Shown here in pieces: positions 29,995 through 39,131 of a stretch of 64,000 nucleotides of DNA. The notes beneath the pieces are model-generated. The model was not told where the DNA came from and did not search any database. It worked only from the letters and a program-made list of their open reading frames with translations. The translations under genes and the position numbers were made by a program. Every line of letters starts with the position of its first letter. Position 1 is the first letter of the stretch. This stretch comes from an uncultured Alphaproteobacteria bacterium (GTDB taxonomy: Bacteria; Pseudomonadota; Alphaproteobacteria; HIMB59), in contig CABYRL010000001.1 of assembly GCA_902521465.1 (NCBI GenBank), forward strand, positions 434,001 to 498,000, written 5' to 3'.

Positions 29995-30369
29995 TTAAGA
30001 GTAAATTTTATGAATATTATCAATATTACTCTTTAATTTGTTCTTTAATATATTTAATGACTCATAATCAAAAAAATTCTGTTCTAAAAACTTATTATAA
30101 CTTTGTTTAATCTCATGGGAGATTTGCTCGATTTTTAAAAAATCTTCAGGTATGTGATTTTTTATTTTTTTTACCTCTTGATTGAAATCATTAAGTGCAT
30201 TTTTAAAATGTTTATCAGAAAAAGTTTCAAGTTTATTTTTAATATTTGAGATATTTAAATTAGTATCAATTTTAGACTCCAAGTCATAAACAGTTAAACT
30301 AAAATAGTCAAAAATTTGTTCGTACAAATCGTAAAGTTTTTGAGAATTTATAACTTTTGGAATATTCAT
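29995..30369 (-). CDS. Unrecognised small helical protein
   Basis: 124 residues that I do not recognise. There is no signal peptide, membrane segment, cysteine or known motif. The composition is rich in Lys, Asn, Ile, Asp and Phe with regular heptad-like spacing, so it is probably all-helical or coiled coil (for example around residues 60-120). The start is ATG at 30369. It lies 17 bp upstream of rmuC on the same strand and is likely transcribed with it. A phasin-like or small scaffold role is possible, but nothing in the sequence proves this. Confidence 0.6.
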   Translation of the reverse strand: MNIPKVINSQKLYDLYEQIFDYFSLTVYDLESKIDTNLNISNIKNKLETFSDKHFKNALNDFNQEVKKIKNHIPEDFLKIEQISHEIKQSYNKFLEQNFFDYESLNILKNKLKSNIDNIHKIYS

Positions 30370-30420
30370 ATATAAAGACTACAGTAGATACTTTTGATAT
30401 GTCAAAGAAAATTTAAAATG

Positions 30421-30454
30421 AAAAAGCCTAAATACTTATTTATCTAGGCTTTTT
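30421..30454 (-). terminator. Rho-independent terminator after the GcvT/DmdA-like gene
   Basis: Hairpin with arms AAAAAGCCTA and TAGGCTTTTT around an AT-rich loop, about 10 bp downstream of the stop at 30465. Both sides carry A/T runs, so it can work in either direction. It ends the leftward run that begins at the ROK kinase or a later internal promoter. Confidence 0.8.
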
Positions 30455-30464
30455 ATAAATAAAA

Positions 30465-31769
30465 TTAATATGCCGTATCTCTTCCATCATCCTTTGCAAT
30501 TTCTCGTGCATTAGGATTTACTGATGGCCTAAAAGGTATTTCAACTATTTCACCATCTACAGGCGACCCTGGAGTTTCACAATACTCATCAGGTAGATGA
30601 AATTTAAATTTATTACCTAAGTCTTTTTTCTCATAAGGTACATATCCCATTGCGATATTTGTTCCCAATTCAGGGGAATACCAAGGCGATGTTAGATACC
30701 CTATTGGTGTAGATCCATCTTCAGATATTAGCCAAAAGTCTGGAGCATATTCATCAATGGGTTTACCACCTAATCTAAATCCAACTAGTTGGTTGCTATA
30801 TGGTTTCTCACCTGCCTCAATTTTTGTTCTCATTGCCTCTAGAGCTTCTTTACCAATATAGTCAGCTTGTTTTTTTCTTGGAACCTGATAGCCAAGGTTA
30901 CATTGAAATGGATAAGTTTCGGCATCAAGATCTTGACCCCAAGATAAAATTCCTGCAGCTATTCTTCTATGGTGTGCAGGTGCTATTACTTTTAGATTGT
31001 GCTTCTTTCCAGCCTCTAAAACAGCATTCCACATATCATCTGCATACAAAGTTGCATCTCTGAGGTAGATTTCATATCCCTTTTCCCCAGTAAAACCTGT
31101 TTGGGAAATAATACAATCTCTCCCTCCAACTTTTGCTGCCATTAATCCATAGTAAGGAATGTCTCTAACAGCATCTCCAACTAAATCTGCCATAAGGTCG
31201 ATTGACTTTGGTCCTTGAATTTGAACAGGAGATACGTCTATTTCATCAATTTCTACATTAAATTTTTTATCGTGATTTACGCCTTGAAGAAAAAACATAA
31301 TATCAGAGTCAGATAGTGAAAACCAAAATTCATCCTCTGCAACTCTAAGTAATATAGGATCATTTAATACTCCTCCTTTGTCATTACAAAGGATTACATA
31401 TTTTCCTTTCATTACATCAATTCTTGTAGCATCTCTTGTGATAACGAAATTTGTAAATTTTAAGGCGTCAGGTCCTTTTACACGAATTTGTCTTTCTACT
31501 GCAACATTCCACATAGTTACGTGATTTACTAATGCATCATATTCGACCATTGCACCACCATCCTCAGGTTTTACATAACCTCTAGGATGATACATTCTAT
31601 TGTACACAGTGCATCTCCAACATCCTGCCTCAACTGATAAATGCCAATATGGATTTTTTCTAACTCTGGTAGAAATCAACATTTGTTGAGGTGTTGGTCC
31701 TGATTGCCTTAAATTAAATGGGACTTTTCTATCAGATTGGTCCACTGAACTTGGTTGCTTTAGCTTCAT
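30465..31769 (-). CDS. GcvT/DmdA-family tetrahydrofolate-dependent methyltransferase
   Basis: 434 residues of the aminomethyltransferase fold. VERQIRVKGPDAL near 111-123, TRDATR, GGVLNDPILL, SLSDSDIMFFLQG, VQIQGPKS and SGFTGEKGYEIYL-type segments follow the order seen in DMSP demethylase (DmdA). The VERQ..KGPDA form is closer to DmdA than to glycine-cleavage T protein. DmdA itself is about 370 residues; this one has an extra ~45-residue N-terminus and a longer C-terminus. Probable role: moving a methyl or methylene group from an osmolyte or methylated amine to THF. A strong AGGAGG lies 4 bp before the ATG. MetF-like and DMGDH genes lie upstream; the substrate is uncertain. Confidence 0.8.
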   Translation of the reverse strand: MKLKQPSSVDQSDRKVPFNLRQSGPTPQQMLISTRVRKNPYWHLSVEAGCWRCTVYNRMYHPRGYVKPEDGGAMVEYDALVNHVTMWNVAVERQIRVKGPDALKFTNFVITRDATRIDVMKGKYVILCNDKGGVLNDPILLRVAEDEFWFSLSDSDIMFFLQGVNHDKKFNVEIDEIDVSPVQIQGPKSIDLMADLVGDAVRDIPYYGLMAAKVGGRDCIISQTGFTGEKGYEIYLRDATLYADDMWNAVLEAGKKHNLKVIAPAHHRRIAAGILSWGQDLDAETYPFQCNLGYQVPRKKQADYIGKEALEAMRTKIEAGEKPYSNQLVGFRLGGKPIDEYAPDFWLISEDGSTPIGYLTSPWYSPELGTNIAMGYVPYEKKDLGNKFKFHLPDEYCETPGSPVDGEIVEIPFRPSVNPNAREIAKDDGRDTAY

Positions 31770-31849
31770 ATATCCTCCTATAAAAAATGCAGTAGCAATT
31801 TTTGAAAACTAATTTCTTTTTAAGGTCTATGCAATCGAAAAATTTGAAC

Positions 31850-32731
31850 TTAAAAGATTTTGTTGTGGAGGACTATTTTGTCATTTTCCATGATAAAATC
31901 ACCATTTTGAAGAGCATTTAACCAATGACAGGTCTTCTCGAAGCCACCAAAAGGAAAGCAGTGAAAATTTTTAAATGAACTTTGTTCTTTAGAGAAATTT
32001 GCTAACTCAATAAACATTTCATCGTTTGAAGTTTTGGTTAGAAGGTCAGTTACTTTAGATGAGTTCTTTTTAAGAAAACTTAATGAATTTCCAACACCAC
32101 TCATTATCCCAAAATTAAGAAGTGTTTTAAAAGATGCTGGACCTGGAAAGCCTACTCTGACGGGTAATTTTATATTTGAATTATCTAAAAATTTGCACCA
32201 TTTAATAAATGGTTCGGCATTAAAAAAAAATTGAGTAACAAGTTCTAAACTTAAATTTTTATTTTTTGATAATTCATATTTTTTATCTAAAAATTCGTTG
32301 ACAGTATTTTGATCAATATCAGGTGAACCTTCTGGGTGTCCAGCTATTCCTATCTCTTCAAAATCATTATCCTTTAATAAACCAGACTCTAGTATTTCCA
32401 GCGAAGATGATACTGATCCATTCTGATTACCACCACCACCTATAACAAGAATTTTTTTGCTATCTGTTCTATTTCTTAGTTCTTTTAGGAAGTCTGAAAC
32501 ATGATCTAAATCTCTCATTGTCCTTGCAGGCAAATGAGTAATAGGAGTTAATTCTTGCTTAGATACAAAATCAACAGTTTCTAAGATATCGTTTTCCGTA
32601 GCATCAGGTAAATATGTTATGTAGACATTATTTTTTTTATCTAGAGGGACAGACTTTAGTTTGTGTCTTACTTTTGGGTTTAACTCTATGGTAAAGCCAT
32701 CTACTAAAGAAACAATATTTTCTTTGATCAT
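31850..32731 (-). CDS. metF: Methylenetetrahydrofolate reductase (MetF-like)
   Basis: 293-residue TIM-barrel flavoprotein of MTHFR type. The motifs include VYITYLPD, PITHLPARTM (a conserved folate/FAD segment), ILVIGGGG, IGIAGHPEGSPD and ELVTQFFFNAEPF. The enzyme interconverts 5,10-methylene-THF and 5-methyl-THF. Next to a GcvT/DmdA-like protein it could work in the oxidative direction, turning methyl-THF released by demethylation into methylene-THF. The pairing of a GcvT-fold demethylase with metF is known from lignin O-demethylation loci. It lies 18 bp after DMGDH and 80 bp before the GcvT-like gene. Confidence 0.88.
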   Translation of the reverse strand: MIKENIVSLVDGFTIELNPKVRHKLKSVPLDKKNNVYITYLPDATENDILETVDFVSKQELTPITHLPARTMRDLDHVSDFLKELRNRTDSKKILVIGGGGNQNGSVSSSLEILESGLLKDNDFEEIGIAGHPEGSPDIDQNTVNEFLDKKYELSKNKNLSLELVTQFFFNAEPFIKWCKFLDNSNIKLPVRVGFPGPASFKTLLNFGIMSGVGNSLSFLKKNSSKVTDLLTKTSNDEMFIELANFSKEQSSFKNFHCFPFGGFEKTCHWLNALQNGDFIMENDKIVLHNKIF

Positions 32732-32749
32732 ATTTTTAAAATATAATAG

Positions 32750-35224
32750 TTAAGACTTTAATCTATTATTTTCTGGATCTAGCAAAGGTTCTTCAGTAAT
32801 TGTTAATGGATACCTTTTGCCAAAGTACTCGACCTCTAACTTATTTCCTTTTTCTGAAACTTCTGTTGGTAAATATCCATAAACAATGTGTTTATCAACA
32901 AAATAGCCATAATTTGTACTCGTTACGTACCCTACAGCTTTACCGTTTGAATATATTGGTTCTGTGCCTAAGGCCATTCCTTCAGGGTCATCAATAATCA
33001 TACAAGTAAGTTTCTTTTCAATTGGTTTTTCTTTTATTTTTTGTAGTGCACTCTTGCCAATAAACTCATTTTCTTTTTTAAGCTTCACCGTAAAGCCTAA
33101 GCCTGACTCATAAGGGTTGTAATTAGTATGAATATCTGTGCCCAGTGATCTATAGCCTTTCTCCAATCTGAGTGACTCAAAAGCACCAGCTCCAGAACAA
33201 ATCATGTTGAACTCTCTTGAAGTTTCTCGAAGTTCATCCCATAATGATAATCCATACTCAGTAGGTGTATATATTTCCCAACCTAATTCACCTATATAAG
33301 ATATTCTTACAGCAACACAGGGAATGTTACTGATAGAAATCTTTTTAATATGGAAAAATGGAAAACCTTCGTTAGATACATCATCGTCATCACACAGTTT
33401 TTCAAGAACAGATCTTGAATTTGGTCCCCATAAGCCGATACCTGCAAAAGCGGATGTCCAATCTATGATTTGAACACTTCCGTCATCAGGAGCATTTGCT
33501 CGAAGCCAACTAATATCAATCATTCCATTCCCAGCTCCTGCCAAGACCCAAAATTTATTTTCCTCAAGTCTACTAATAGTAAGATCACTCTTTATACCAC
33601 CATACATATTAGAAATTACGCTATAAACAACTTTACCTACGGCAACATCAATATTATTTGTACAAACTTTCTGTAATAATTTTAGAGCACCTTTTCCACT
33701 TACTTCAATTTTCACAAATCCTGTAATATCAAACAGGGCACCCGTTTGTCTTGTTACAAGATGTTCAGCTGCTTGAATTGGTGACCAATATTTTGCAGCC
33801 CAGCCTGTCCTATTTGGAAAGTTTTTACCTTTCATTAATTCAGCATTTGACTCATACCATTGAGGTCTTTCCCAGCCCATAGTCTCAAAGAAATGTGCTT
33901 TTTGTCCTTCTAACCTTGCATAAAATGGACTTCTTCTTAGTGGTCTTGGCTGCTCCATTTGTTGAAGCGGGTGAATAATATCATATACCTCTTTATAATT
34001 CTGCTTACCTCTTGACCTTAGATATTTCCTGACATGATGATGTTGATGAAAACGATTGATATCTCCTTGACGAACATCAAGTTCAGGCTCACCATTAACT
34101 ATCCACTCTGCCATAGCTTTTCCAACACCACCCGCATGTGTTATCCATACAGCATTAGCGGTCCACAAACCTTTTACACTTGTCTCGCCCATCAAAGGGT
34201 TACCATCTGTTGTAAATGAAAAAATTCCATTAATTTTTTTTGTAAGTTTTTTTTCTGAAAATCTTGGGAACAACCAATTCGACTCTTTATGTGCACCTTC
34301 AAAATCATCAGGTCTAAAGTCCACCAAAGAGGGCATTTCTTCAGCATCTTCAGGTTTCTTTAATTCTTCTGACTCTAAAATTCTTGGTTCATGTCGATAA
34401 TTCCCAATAACATAAGTATCATTCCATTGTCTGAAATAAAGACTGTAATCTTGGTGACGCATCAATGCGTGTTCAACCAAAGCTTCTTTGTGATCAGCTT
34501 TAAATTCTTTCAATTCTTCAAACGGTTCTAACCACACCATTTGATGTTCGCAGGGAACTAGAGGTAATGATATGTTCGCAAGCCTTCCCATTTTTGGAGC
34601 CCAGATACCAGTTGAGACAAGTACAATGTCGGCTTCATAATCACCTTTAGATGTTTGTACACCGCGAATTTGATTATTCTGAATTTTAAAACCATTAACT
34701 GCTGTATCACCAAAGAATTCTCCTGCTTTTAAATCAGTAACATATTTTGCCATTGCTCTAACCGCTCTTACAGGTGCTGCTAAACCATCAGTTGGAACAT
34801 AATATCCCCCGTGAATTTTTTCTGGATCAATATAGGGGCTCATTTTTAAAACTTCATCTGGAGTGATTATTTTTGCATCAGTTAATCCATAACTGTGAGC
34901 TATACCTAGTTTTCGATAAAGGTCTTGATGTCTTTCTTTTGTCTTCGATACCTCAATTCCTCCAACAGTATGAAAACAAGGTTTTCCCTCAAATGATAAG
35001 GATCTAAGTAAGTCAACTGTGTACTGAGCAAATTTACACATCATTCGTGAAGGATTAGTTTGAAACACACCTCCTGGTGCATGACTTGTAGAGCCTCCAG
35101 TTTCAAACAATGGCCCTTGATCGAGTATAACCATATCTTTCCAACCCAATTGAGCTAAATGATAGGCGGTGCTCGCTCCAACAATACCACTACCTACGAT
35201 TATTATTCTTGATTTTCTTGCCAT
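32750..35224 (-). CDS. Dimethylglycine/sarcosine dehydrogenase (FAD + GcvT fusion)
   Basis: 824 residues. The N-terminal FAD-binding DAO domain has IIIVGSGIVGASTAYHLAQ (near 6-24), then STSHAPGG, where the His in the mitochondrial enzymes binds FAD covalently. The C-terminal half (from about 430) is an aminomethyltransferase/GcvT domain ending in KSALQKI...LTCMIIDD. This layout is that of DMGDH/SARDH, which oxidise N-methyl groups and give 5,10-methylene-THF. SoxBDAG is upstream, and together they would take dimethylglycine to sarcosine to glycine. AGAGG lies 6 bp before the ATG at 35224. Confidence 0.93.
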   Translation of the reverse strand: MARKSRIIIVGSGIVGASTAYHLAQLGWKDMVILDQGPLFETGGSTSHAPGGVFQTNPSRMMCKFAQYTVDLLRSLSFEGKPCFHTVGGIEVSKTKERHQDLYRKLGIAHSYGLTDAKIITPDEVLKMSPYIDPEKIHGGYYVPTDGLAAPVRAVRAMAKYVTDLKAGEFFGDTAVNGFKIQNNQIRGVQTSKGDYEADIVLVSTGIWAPKMGRLANISLPLVPCEHQMVWLEPFEELKEFKADHKEALVEHALMRHQDYSLYFRQWNDTYVIGNYRHEPRILESEELKKPEDAEEMPSLVDFRPDDFEGAHKESNWLFPRFSEKKLTKKINGIFSFTTDGNPLMGETSVKGLWTANAVWITHAGGVGKAMAEWIVNGEPELDVRQGDINRFHQHHHVRKYLRSRGKQNYKEVYDIIHPLQQMEQPRPLRRSPFYARLEGQKAHFFETMGWERPQWYESNAELMKGKNFPNRTGWAAKYWSPIQAAEHLVTRQTGALFDITGFVKIEVSGKGALKLLQKVCTNNIDVAVGKVVYSVISNMYGGIKSDLTISRLEENKFWVLAGAGNGMIDISWLRANAPDDGSVQIIDWTSAFAGIGLWGPNSRSVLEKLCDDDDVSNEGFPFFHIKKISISNIPCVAVRISYIGELGWEIYTPTEYGLSLWDELRETSREFNMICSGAGAFESLRLEKGYRSLGTDIHTNYNPYESGLGFTVKLKKENEFIGKSALQKIKEKPIEKKLTCMIIDDPEGMALGTEPIYSNGKAVGYVTSTNYGYFVDKHIVYGYLPTEVSEKGNKLEVEYFGKRYPLTITEEPLLDPENNRLKS

Positions 35225-35263
35225 TTATTCCTCTAAAAATACCTAATCAGTTCCAAAATTTGA

Positions 35264-35269
35264 TGTCAA
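35264..35269 (-). promoter_or_regulatory. Possible -35 box upstream of DMGDH
   Basis: The 58-bp gap between soxG and DMGDH contains a perfect TTGACA on the minus strand. A -10 at 17-18 bp spacing would be TTAGGT/TAGGTA, which is poor. It may allow extra transcription of the DMGDH-metF-gcvT-like genes independent of the sox genes, but the support is weak. Confidence 0.3.
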
Positions 35270-35282
35270 TATGAAAAAAAAC

Positions 35283-35804
35283 CTAATAGTTAACCGCGTC
35301 AATAAGACGATCCTCAAGATAGTCAGCAAATGATCGATTACAACTAAGTAACAATTTAAGATCAAGGTTAAAAATAGAACAGTCTACTCTAGCTAATAAT
35401 GTTTGTGCAGCAGTGGATTTTTTAAAGGATTTTTCTCTAAAGTCAAAATGCGTTAATTTATTTAATATTGCAAAACTATTTTTACCCTGAATTTCAAAAA
35501 ATACTTGTGAGTCAGAAATATTTGTTGCCAATATTAAGGGTGATTTATTTAAGTCAGCTAAGATTTTGTTGAGTTTTTCATTTTCAATTTCTTTTTCAAA
35601 TATCAAATTCCATTGATCAAAAGACATTTTTGCTAAAGTATAATTATCATTTGAAATTATCCTTAAATTATCTGAGGGTGGTAAAAGTTTTAAAGATTTA
35701 TTTATGAGATTATTAAATTTTGAGTCACCAGATCCTCTTAACAGAATCTGTTGAATAACTTTTTTTTTAATCTCAACACCATCAGATCGGATTACTTCAG
35801 TCAT
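35283..35804 (-). CDS. soxG: Sarcosine oxidase gamma subunit
   Basis: 173-residue small subunit. The start MTEVIRSDGVEIKK and segments such as ILATNISDSQVFFEIQGKN and FDFREKSF match SoxG, which resembles a GcvT N-domain. It completes the heterotetrameric sarcosine oxidase. The start overlaps the soxA stop by 4 bp (ATGA). The order soxB-soxD-soxA-soxG is the standard one, and it supports the call more than the weakly conserved sequence does. Confidence 0.9.
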   Translation of the reverse strand: MTEVIRSDGVEIKKKVIQQILLRGSGDSKFNNLINKSLKLLPPSDNLRIISNDNYTLAKMSFDQWNLIFEKEIENEKLNKILADLNKSPLILATNISDSQVFFEIQGKNSFAILNKLTHFDFREKSFKKSTAAQTLLARVDCSIFNLDLKLLLSCNRSFADYLEDRLIDAVNY

Positions 35805-38779
35805 GAAACTAACCTTTTATTATCTTCATCATAAAAAACTGGTTTTACTATATCCACACCAGTTGTACTCATACTTGATGTAGAAGCGTAAGCTTTTGTT
35901 CCAATCATAGAGTGGCCATTTTTGATAACAGCTAATGCAAAATCATGACCTAATGTAGAACTGTAATAACAAGAAGTAATATGACCAAGCATTGGGACAG
36001 GAGACTTAATTTCTCTATCAAGAATGATATGTTGTCCTTCCTCTAGTTTATCGGCTTTATTCGAGGGAATGATACCAACAAGTTGTTTCCTATCTTCTCT
36101 TATAGTATCAGACCGAGCAAGTGATCTTTTACCTAAAAAATCTTTTTTTGATTTACCAATCATCCAGCTAAGTCCCAAATCTATTGGCGTTATAGAACCA
36201 TCTGTGTCCTGGCCAACAATAATGTAACCCTTTTCTGCCCTTAAAAGATGCATTGCCTCCGTGCCGTAGGGAGCAAGACCAAATTCTTTTCCAACACTTT
36301 GAATGTTATCCCAAATTTTAGGGGCACTATTTGACGGAATATATATTTCGTAACCTAACTCACCAGTAAAGCTTGCTCTTAGAATGCGTATTGGAATATC
36401 ATTAAATTCATGAAATTGGAAAGTCATAAATGGAAACTCCTCATTGCTAAAATTGATATTTGGAAAGGCTTTTTTCATGATTTCTCTGGTTTTTGGTCCA
36501 CTAATGTTGAAAGTTGCATATTGCTCTGTAATCGAGTTCATAAAAACTTTTAAATTTGGCCACTCGGTTTGAGCATATTCCTCCATGCAACCTAAAACAG
36601 TAGCAGCACCCCCAGTAGTTGTAGTGGCAATAAAATGCTGATCAGAAATTTTACAAATTATCCCGTCATCTTTTACCATTCCATCTTCCCCCAACATAAG
36701 AGCATATCTTGCAGAACCTTGTTTCATCTTAGTAAAACTGTTTGTGTAAATTAAATTCATAAATTCCAACGCATCCTCACCTTTGATCTCAATTTTTCCT
36801 AATGTGCTCCCATCTAAAATACCTGCGTTTTCTCTTACATTTTTGCTCTCTCGTTGAACAGCATCATGCATCGACTCATCTTTATTAATTTGAAAATACC
36901 ATGGCCTTTTCCATTGCCCGACATCCTCAAAAATTGCACCATTTTTTAAGTGCCAACTATGTATTGGTGATTTTCTCTCTGGGTCATAAAATTCATAGCA
37001 ATTTCTGCCAGCTATTGCAGAAAAACTTAAAGGAGCATAGGGTGGTCGATAAATAGTTGTGCCAACTTCATTTACTTTTTTATCCAGAAGATCAGAAACT
37101 ATTCCCAGTGCATTAATACTACTAATTTTACCTTGATCGGTTCCCATACTATTTGTTGTATATCTTTTTAAATGTTCAATTCTATCAAAACCCTCTGTTA
37201 TTGCTTGACGGATATCTTTAGTTGTTACATCATTTTGTAAGTCAATAAATGATTTAGCCCATAATGATTTCTTTTGCGGAGAGACCTCCCACAATTTTTC
37301 AATGTTATACTTAGTGTTTGTATTTAATTCGAGTTTTACGTCTAATTTTTTGACTTTAAAAGTTTTCAATTTTTCATTTATATCAGAATTTAAATTATCA
37401 AAATTAAATTGTCCTGAAGCAGAACCAAGAGTTATGGTAGGTTGAAAAGGTTTTGATGGTTTGTAAGTTAAATCTTTCTCATCCCAATCTAATAAACCTT
37501 TTGATTGAGTAAACAAGTGAACATCTGGATTTATTCCACCTGACAAACATAAGCAGTCACATTTAATTTCATTTAAAGCACCAGAACTATCCTCAACAAG
37601 AATTTTTTCAATTTTTTTGTTTCCAAATGCTCCTTTTATTTGTGAATTTGTGTAGAGAGGAACATCATTTTTTCTTATCAAGTCAAACAAATTTGGCTCA
37701 ATTTCCTCCCCAGATCGTGAGTCGATATATGCTTTTGGTTTTAAACCAGCTTTTATAAGACCATAAACTAGGCTGTTTGAATTCGAATTATTACTGAAAA
37801 TAACAGGTTCTTTAGAAGGTGCTAGTCCATATCGGCACATATATTTTTCAAATGAAGAGCTTAGCATTATGCCTGGTAGATCGTTATTTTGAAAAGATAA
37901 AAATCTCTCAATGTGTCCATTACATAATATTGTGTGACTTGCACGTATCTTATGTAAAGTGCTATTAACTTTTCCTTCTATCGGTTTAGAGCCAACAAAT
38001 CTATCTTCAATGGCTATAAGATGATTTATGTAATTATAAGTTGTAACAAGTGTGTTTTTTAAAATCTTTATATTCTTAGAGTCTTCTATTTCTTGTATAG
38101 TTTCTTTTAACCAATCTTTAGGCTCTTTGTTATCAATTGATGATATTTTGTTTGAATTATTTATAATGCCACCAAGTTGTTCCTCAAAGTCAATTAACAA
38201 CACATCATAATTTGAGTTGATGAAAGATTTAGCTGCGAGGAGTCCATTTAATCCTCCTCCTATAATTGTAATATCGACATTGTGATGGATATGATTGCTT
38301 ATGCCTTTGAAATCTTTGGGAGGTTTACCTAATCCAGCGGCTCTTCTAATAAGTGGTTCATACAAATTTTTCCAAAATTTCTTATGCGGCCCCATGAACG
38401 TTTTATAGTAAAAACCAGCAGTAAAAATTGGAGAAAATAAGTTATTGATACTTCCAAAATCGTTTTCAAGAGAAGGCCATCTGTTTTGACTTTCAATTTC
38501 CATTCCTTCATAAATTTTTTTTATAGTTGCTCTTGTGTTTGGTTCGGAATATTCACTAATTATTTGGACTAGAGCATTTGGTTCTTCTATACCACAGGTA
38601 TAAATTCCTCTTGGCCTATGGTACTTAAAACTTCTTCCTACAAGGTTAATATTATTTCTTAATAGAGCTGAGGCTATAGTATCGCCTTTGTAGCCAAAAT
38701 ATTTGACCCCATCGAATTTGAAGCTAATTTTTTGATGAAACTGAATAAATTGATTTTCTTTTAAATTTATAGATTTCAT
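35801..38779 (-). CDS. soxA: Sarcosine oxidase alpha subunit
   Basis: 992 residues. An N-terminal 2Fe-2S-like fold without the cluster cysteines (RSFKYHRPRGIYTCG is near 55-70) is followed by an NAD-binding domain with ITIIGGGLNGLLAAKSF near 170 and a C-terminal THF-binding aminomethyltransferase domain (from about 610) with IEIKGEDALEFMN and GELGYEIYIPS. The enzyme oxidises sarcosine to glycine with H2O2 and 5,10-methylene-THF. Length is close to the corynebacterial subunit. It overlaps soxD and soxG by 4 bp each. Confidence 0.96.
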   Translation of the reverse strand: MKSINLKENQFIQFHQKISFKFDGVKYFGYKGDTIASALLRNNINLVGRSFKYHRPRGIYTCGIEEPNALVQIISEYSEPNTRATIKKIYEGMEIESQNRWPSLENDFGSINNLFSPIFTAGFYYKTFMGPHKKFWKNLYEPLIRRAAGLGKPPKDFKGISNHIHHNVDITIIGGGLNGLLAAKSFINSNYDVLLIDFEEQLGGIINNSNKISSIDNKEPKDWLKETIQEIEDSKNIKILKNTLVTTYNYINHLIAIEDRFVGSKPIEGKVNSTLHKIRASHTILCNGHIERFLSFQNNDLPGIMLSSSFEKYMCRYGLAPSKEPVIFSNNSNSNSLVYGLIKAGLKPKAYIDSRSGEEIEPNLFDLIRKNDVPLYTNSQIKGAFGNKKIEKILVEDSSGALNEIKCDCLCLSGGINPDVHLFTQSKGLLDWDEKDLTYKPSKPFQPTITLGSASGQFNFDNLNSDINEKLKTFKVKKLDVKLELNTNTKYNIEKLWEVSPQKKSLWAKSFIDLQNDVTTKDIRQAITEGFDRIEHLKRYTTNSMGTDQGKISSINALGIVSDLLDKKVNEVGTTIYRPPYAPLSFSAIAGRNCYEFYDPERKSPIHSWHLKNGAIFEDVGQWKRPWYFQINKDESMHDAVQRESKNVRENAGILDGSTLGKIEIKGEDALEFMNLIYTNSFTKMKQGSARYALMLGEDGMVKDDGIICKISDQHFIATTTTGGAATVLGCMEEYAQTEWPNLKVFMNSITEQYATFNISGPKTREIMKKAFPNINFSNEEFPFMTFQFHEFNDIPIRILRASFTGELGYEIYIPSNSAPKIWDNIQSVGKEFGLAPYGTEAMHLLRAEKGYIIVGQDTDGSITPIDLGLSWMIGKSKKDFLGKRSLARSDTIREDRKQLVGIIPSNKADKLEEGQHIILDREIKSPVPMLGHITSCYYSSTLGHDFALAVIKNGHSMIGTKAYASTSSMSTTGVDIVKPVFYDEDNKRLVS

Positions 38780-39126
38780 TTTTCAACCGTAAAATTACCC
38801 GACCCAACTTCTGGTTCACCAGAGGGCGTTTTAACAACACTTTTAAAATTATTTAAGTTTGGTTTTTTTTCATCGAGCTTGTAGGTCACCAAAATTTCAT
38901 CAGTAGATGTATCTCTTACACAATTAAACCATTTGCGACAACCATGTGTGTGTACCCAGCGCTCATAAAACAAACCTTTTGGATTTGCTCTTATAAAGAC
39001 GTATTCTCCCCACTCACGATCACCAATTTCTTTTGATCCATCGGGTCTTTTTACATGTGCTTCTCCTCCATTTGAAAATTCCGATTGATCTCTCGGGCCG
39101 CAATAAGGGCAATTAATTATGAGCAT
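38776..39126 (-). CDS. soxD: Sarcosine oxidase delta subunit
   Basis: 116-residue zinc subunit. CPYCGPRDQSEF at residues 6-17 and HGCRKWFNCVRDT near residues 60-72 supply the zinc-binding cysteines. NGGEAHVKRP and NPKGLFYERW are conserved in SoxD. It stabilises the hetero-tetramer. The ATG is 5 bp after the soxB stop, and the stop overlaps the soxA start (ATGA). Confidence 0.95.
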   Translation of the reverse strand: MLIINCPYCGPRDQSEFSNGGEAHVKRPDGSKEIGDREWGEYVFIRANPKGLFYERWVHTHGCRKWFNCVRDTSTDEILVTYKLDEKKPNLNNFKSVVKTPSGEPEVGSGNFTVEK

Positions 39127-39131
39127 ATTTA

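Noticed and set aside
30465-31769. Calling this gene DMSP demethylase (dmdA) outright
   Set aside because: The segments are DmdA-like, but the length differs and the neighbourhood is methylamine oxidation; the family name is safer than the substrate.
31770-31849. Glycine or SAM riboswitch upstream of the GcvT-like gene
   Set aside because: The 80-bp spacer has only an AGGAGG ribosome site and AT-rich sequence; no aptamer-like stems or conserved loops are visible.
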